Part shown: in pieces, positions 63,805-64,000 of the stretch
Numbering within the stretch: position 1 is the first letter of the stretch
Layout: every line of letters begins with the position of its first letter
Origin: Halostreptopolyspora alba
GTDB taxonomy: Bacteria; Actinomycetota; Actinomycetes; Streptosporangiales; Streptosporangiaceae
Length of the DNA stretch: 64,000 nucleotides
Direction: 5' to 3'
Assembly: GCA_003725585.1 (NCBI GenBank)
Contig: RJMB01000018.1
Span: forward strand, 1-64,000
Translations under genes and position numbers: made by a program
The notes under the pieces: generated by a model
Seen by the model: the letters and a program-made list of their open reading frames with translations, nothing else
Databases searched by the model: none
Told to the model about the DNA's origin: nothing

Positions 63805-64000
63805 TCAGCGCTCGACCTCGCCCGCGATGAAGCGCTCGACCATGTCGTGGGCCTCGGCGTCGCTGTACTGTTCGGGCGGGGACTTCATGAAGTAGGACGA
63901 CGCCGACAGGATGGGGCCACCGGTACCGCGGTCCCTGGCGATCTTGGCGGCCCGGATGGCGTCGATGATGATCCCGGCGGAGTTGGGCGAGTCCCACACT
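63805..64000 (-). CDS. ino1: inositol-3-phosphate synthase, C-terminal part (runs off the window)
   Basis: The last 65 codons read [23 protein letters not shown], then [21 protein letters not shown], the highly conserved C-terminus of actinobacterial inositol-3-phosphate synthase, which makes the first intermediate for phosphatidylinositol and mycothiol. The rest lies beyond base 64000. The frame ends in a TGA at 63807-63805. Confidence 0.9.
   Translation of the reverse strand, partial: VWDSPNSAGIIIDAIRAAKIARDRGTGGPILSASSYFMKSPPEQYSDAEAHDMVERFIAGEVER

Noticed and set aside
63598..64000. A plus-strand gene starting MDDFEIRKERR
   Set aside because: It runs antisense through the conserved end of inositol-3-phosphate synthase, and its sequence turns Arg/Gly-rich after ten codons.

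Overview
This is a high-GC actinobacterial chromosome segment that spans the replication origin. The order gyrA-gyrB-DUF721-recF-gnd-dnaN-(oriC)-dnaA-rpmH-rnpA-yidD-yidC-jag-rsmG-parA-parB-trxA-trxB-sigM-murJ-DUF6049-cca is the classic origin neighbourhood of Streptomyces-like actinomycetes. A very long proline/acid-rich DnaA domain II, GTTTCACGTGAAAC parS sites and a short (299 aa) 6-phosphogluconate dehydrogenase between dnaN and recF point to the Streptosporangiales/Nocardiopsis side, although family-level placement is inference.

Region 1 (1-12200): a CNT nucleoside transporter and a DIP1984-type protein, then a compact plus-strand operon starting from a good promoter at 3264-3292. It encodes an ABC exporter without a C39 peptidase, two paralogous 63- and 66-residue precursor-like peptides with acidic leaders and Gly/Ala-rich hydrophobic tails, an HTTM-alpha/beta hydrolase fusion, a DUF5819/SdpA-like membrane protein, a SAM methyltransferase and a membrane-anchored M23-like peptidase. 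A convergent ABC-2 transporter pair (10474-12200) may be immunity. HTTM plus DUF5819 next to a hydrophobic peptide is the logic of the Bacillus SdpABC toxin system, so I read this as an SDP-like two-peptide system. It is the best candidate here for something undescribed.

Region 2 (13754-20015): a plus-strand set of tailoring genes that looks dedicated to tyrosine chemistry. It contains a probable haem-type tyrosine hydroxylase-like protein, an O-methyltransferase, an SfmM2/MitM-like methyltransferase, a tyrosine phenol-lyase, a type I isopentenyl-diphosphate isomerase and a HAD phosphatase. No assembly-line or prenyltransferase gene lies in the window. The set ends in ISL3 transposase debris (20095-20627).

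Region 3 (20985-30197): an integrative element of about 9.2 kb inserted in the 3' half of tRNA-Ile(GAT), bounded by a 43-bp direct repeat. It carries a GntR-Nudix fusion regulator, an XRE regulator, a DUF3631 ATPase, an excisionase and a tyrosine integrase, and has no TraB/FtsK gene. Three CTGGTGCGCACCA palindromes form a likely repressor circuit. Its first 2.8 kb is non-coding and built from clusters of different short repeats, including two perfect palindromes of 48 and 60 bp, plus a 131-bp inverted copy of part of the DUF3631 gene.

Region 4 (30156-49509): tRNA-Ile, DUF3566 protein, gyrase genes, recF, dnaN, oriC with a possible DnaA-trio, dnaA, then the rpmH-to-parB rightward operons. Six perfect or near-perfect parS sites lie here, three of them at exact 54-bp spacing inside the start of parA.

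Region 5 (49592-64000): trxB, SigM with its anti-sigma factor, a pseudokinase with a discoidin-like domain, two tandem murJ flippase genes, a DUF6049 secreted protein, CCA-adding enzyme, an MFS transporter and the 3' end of inositol-3-phosphate synthase.
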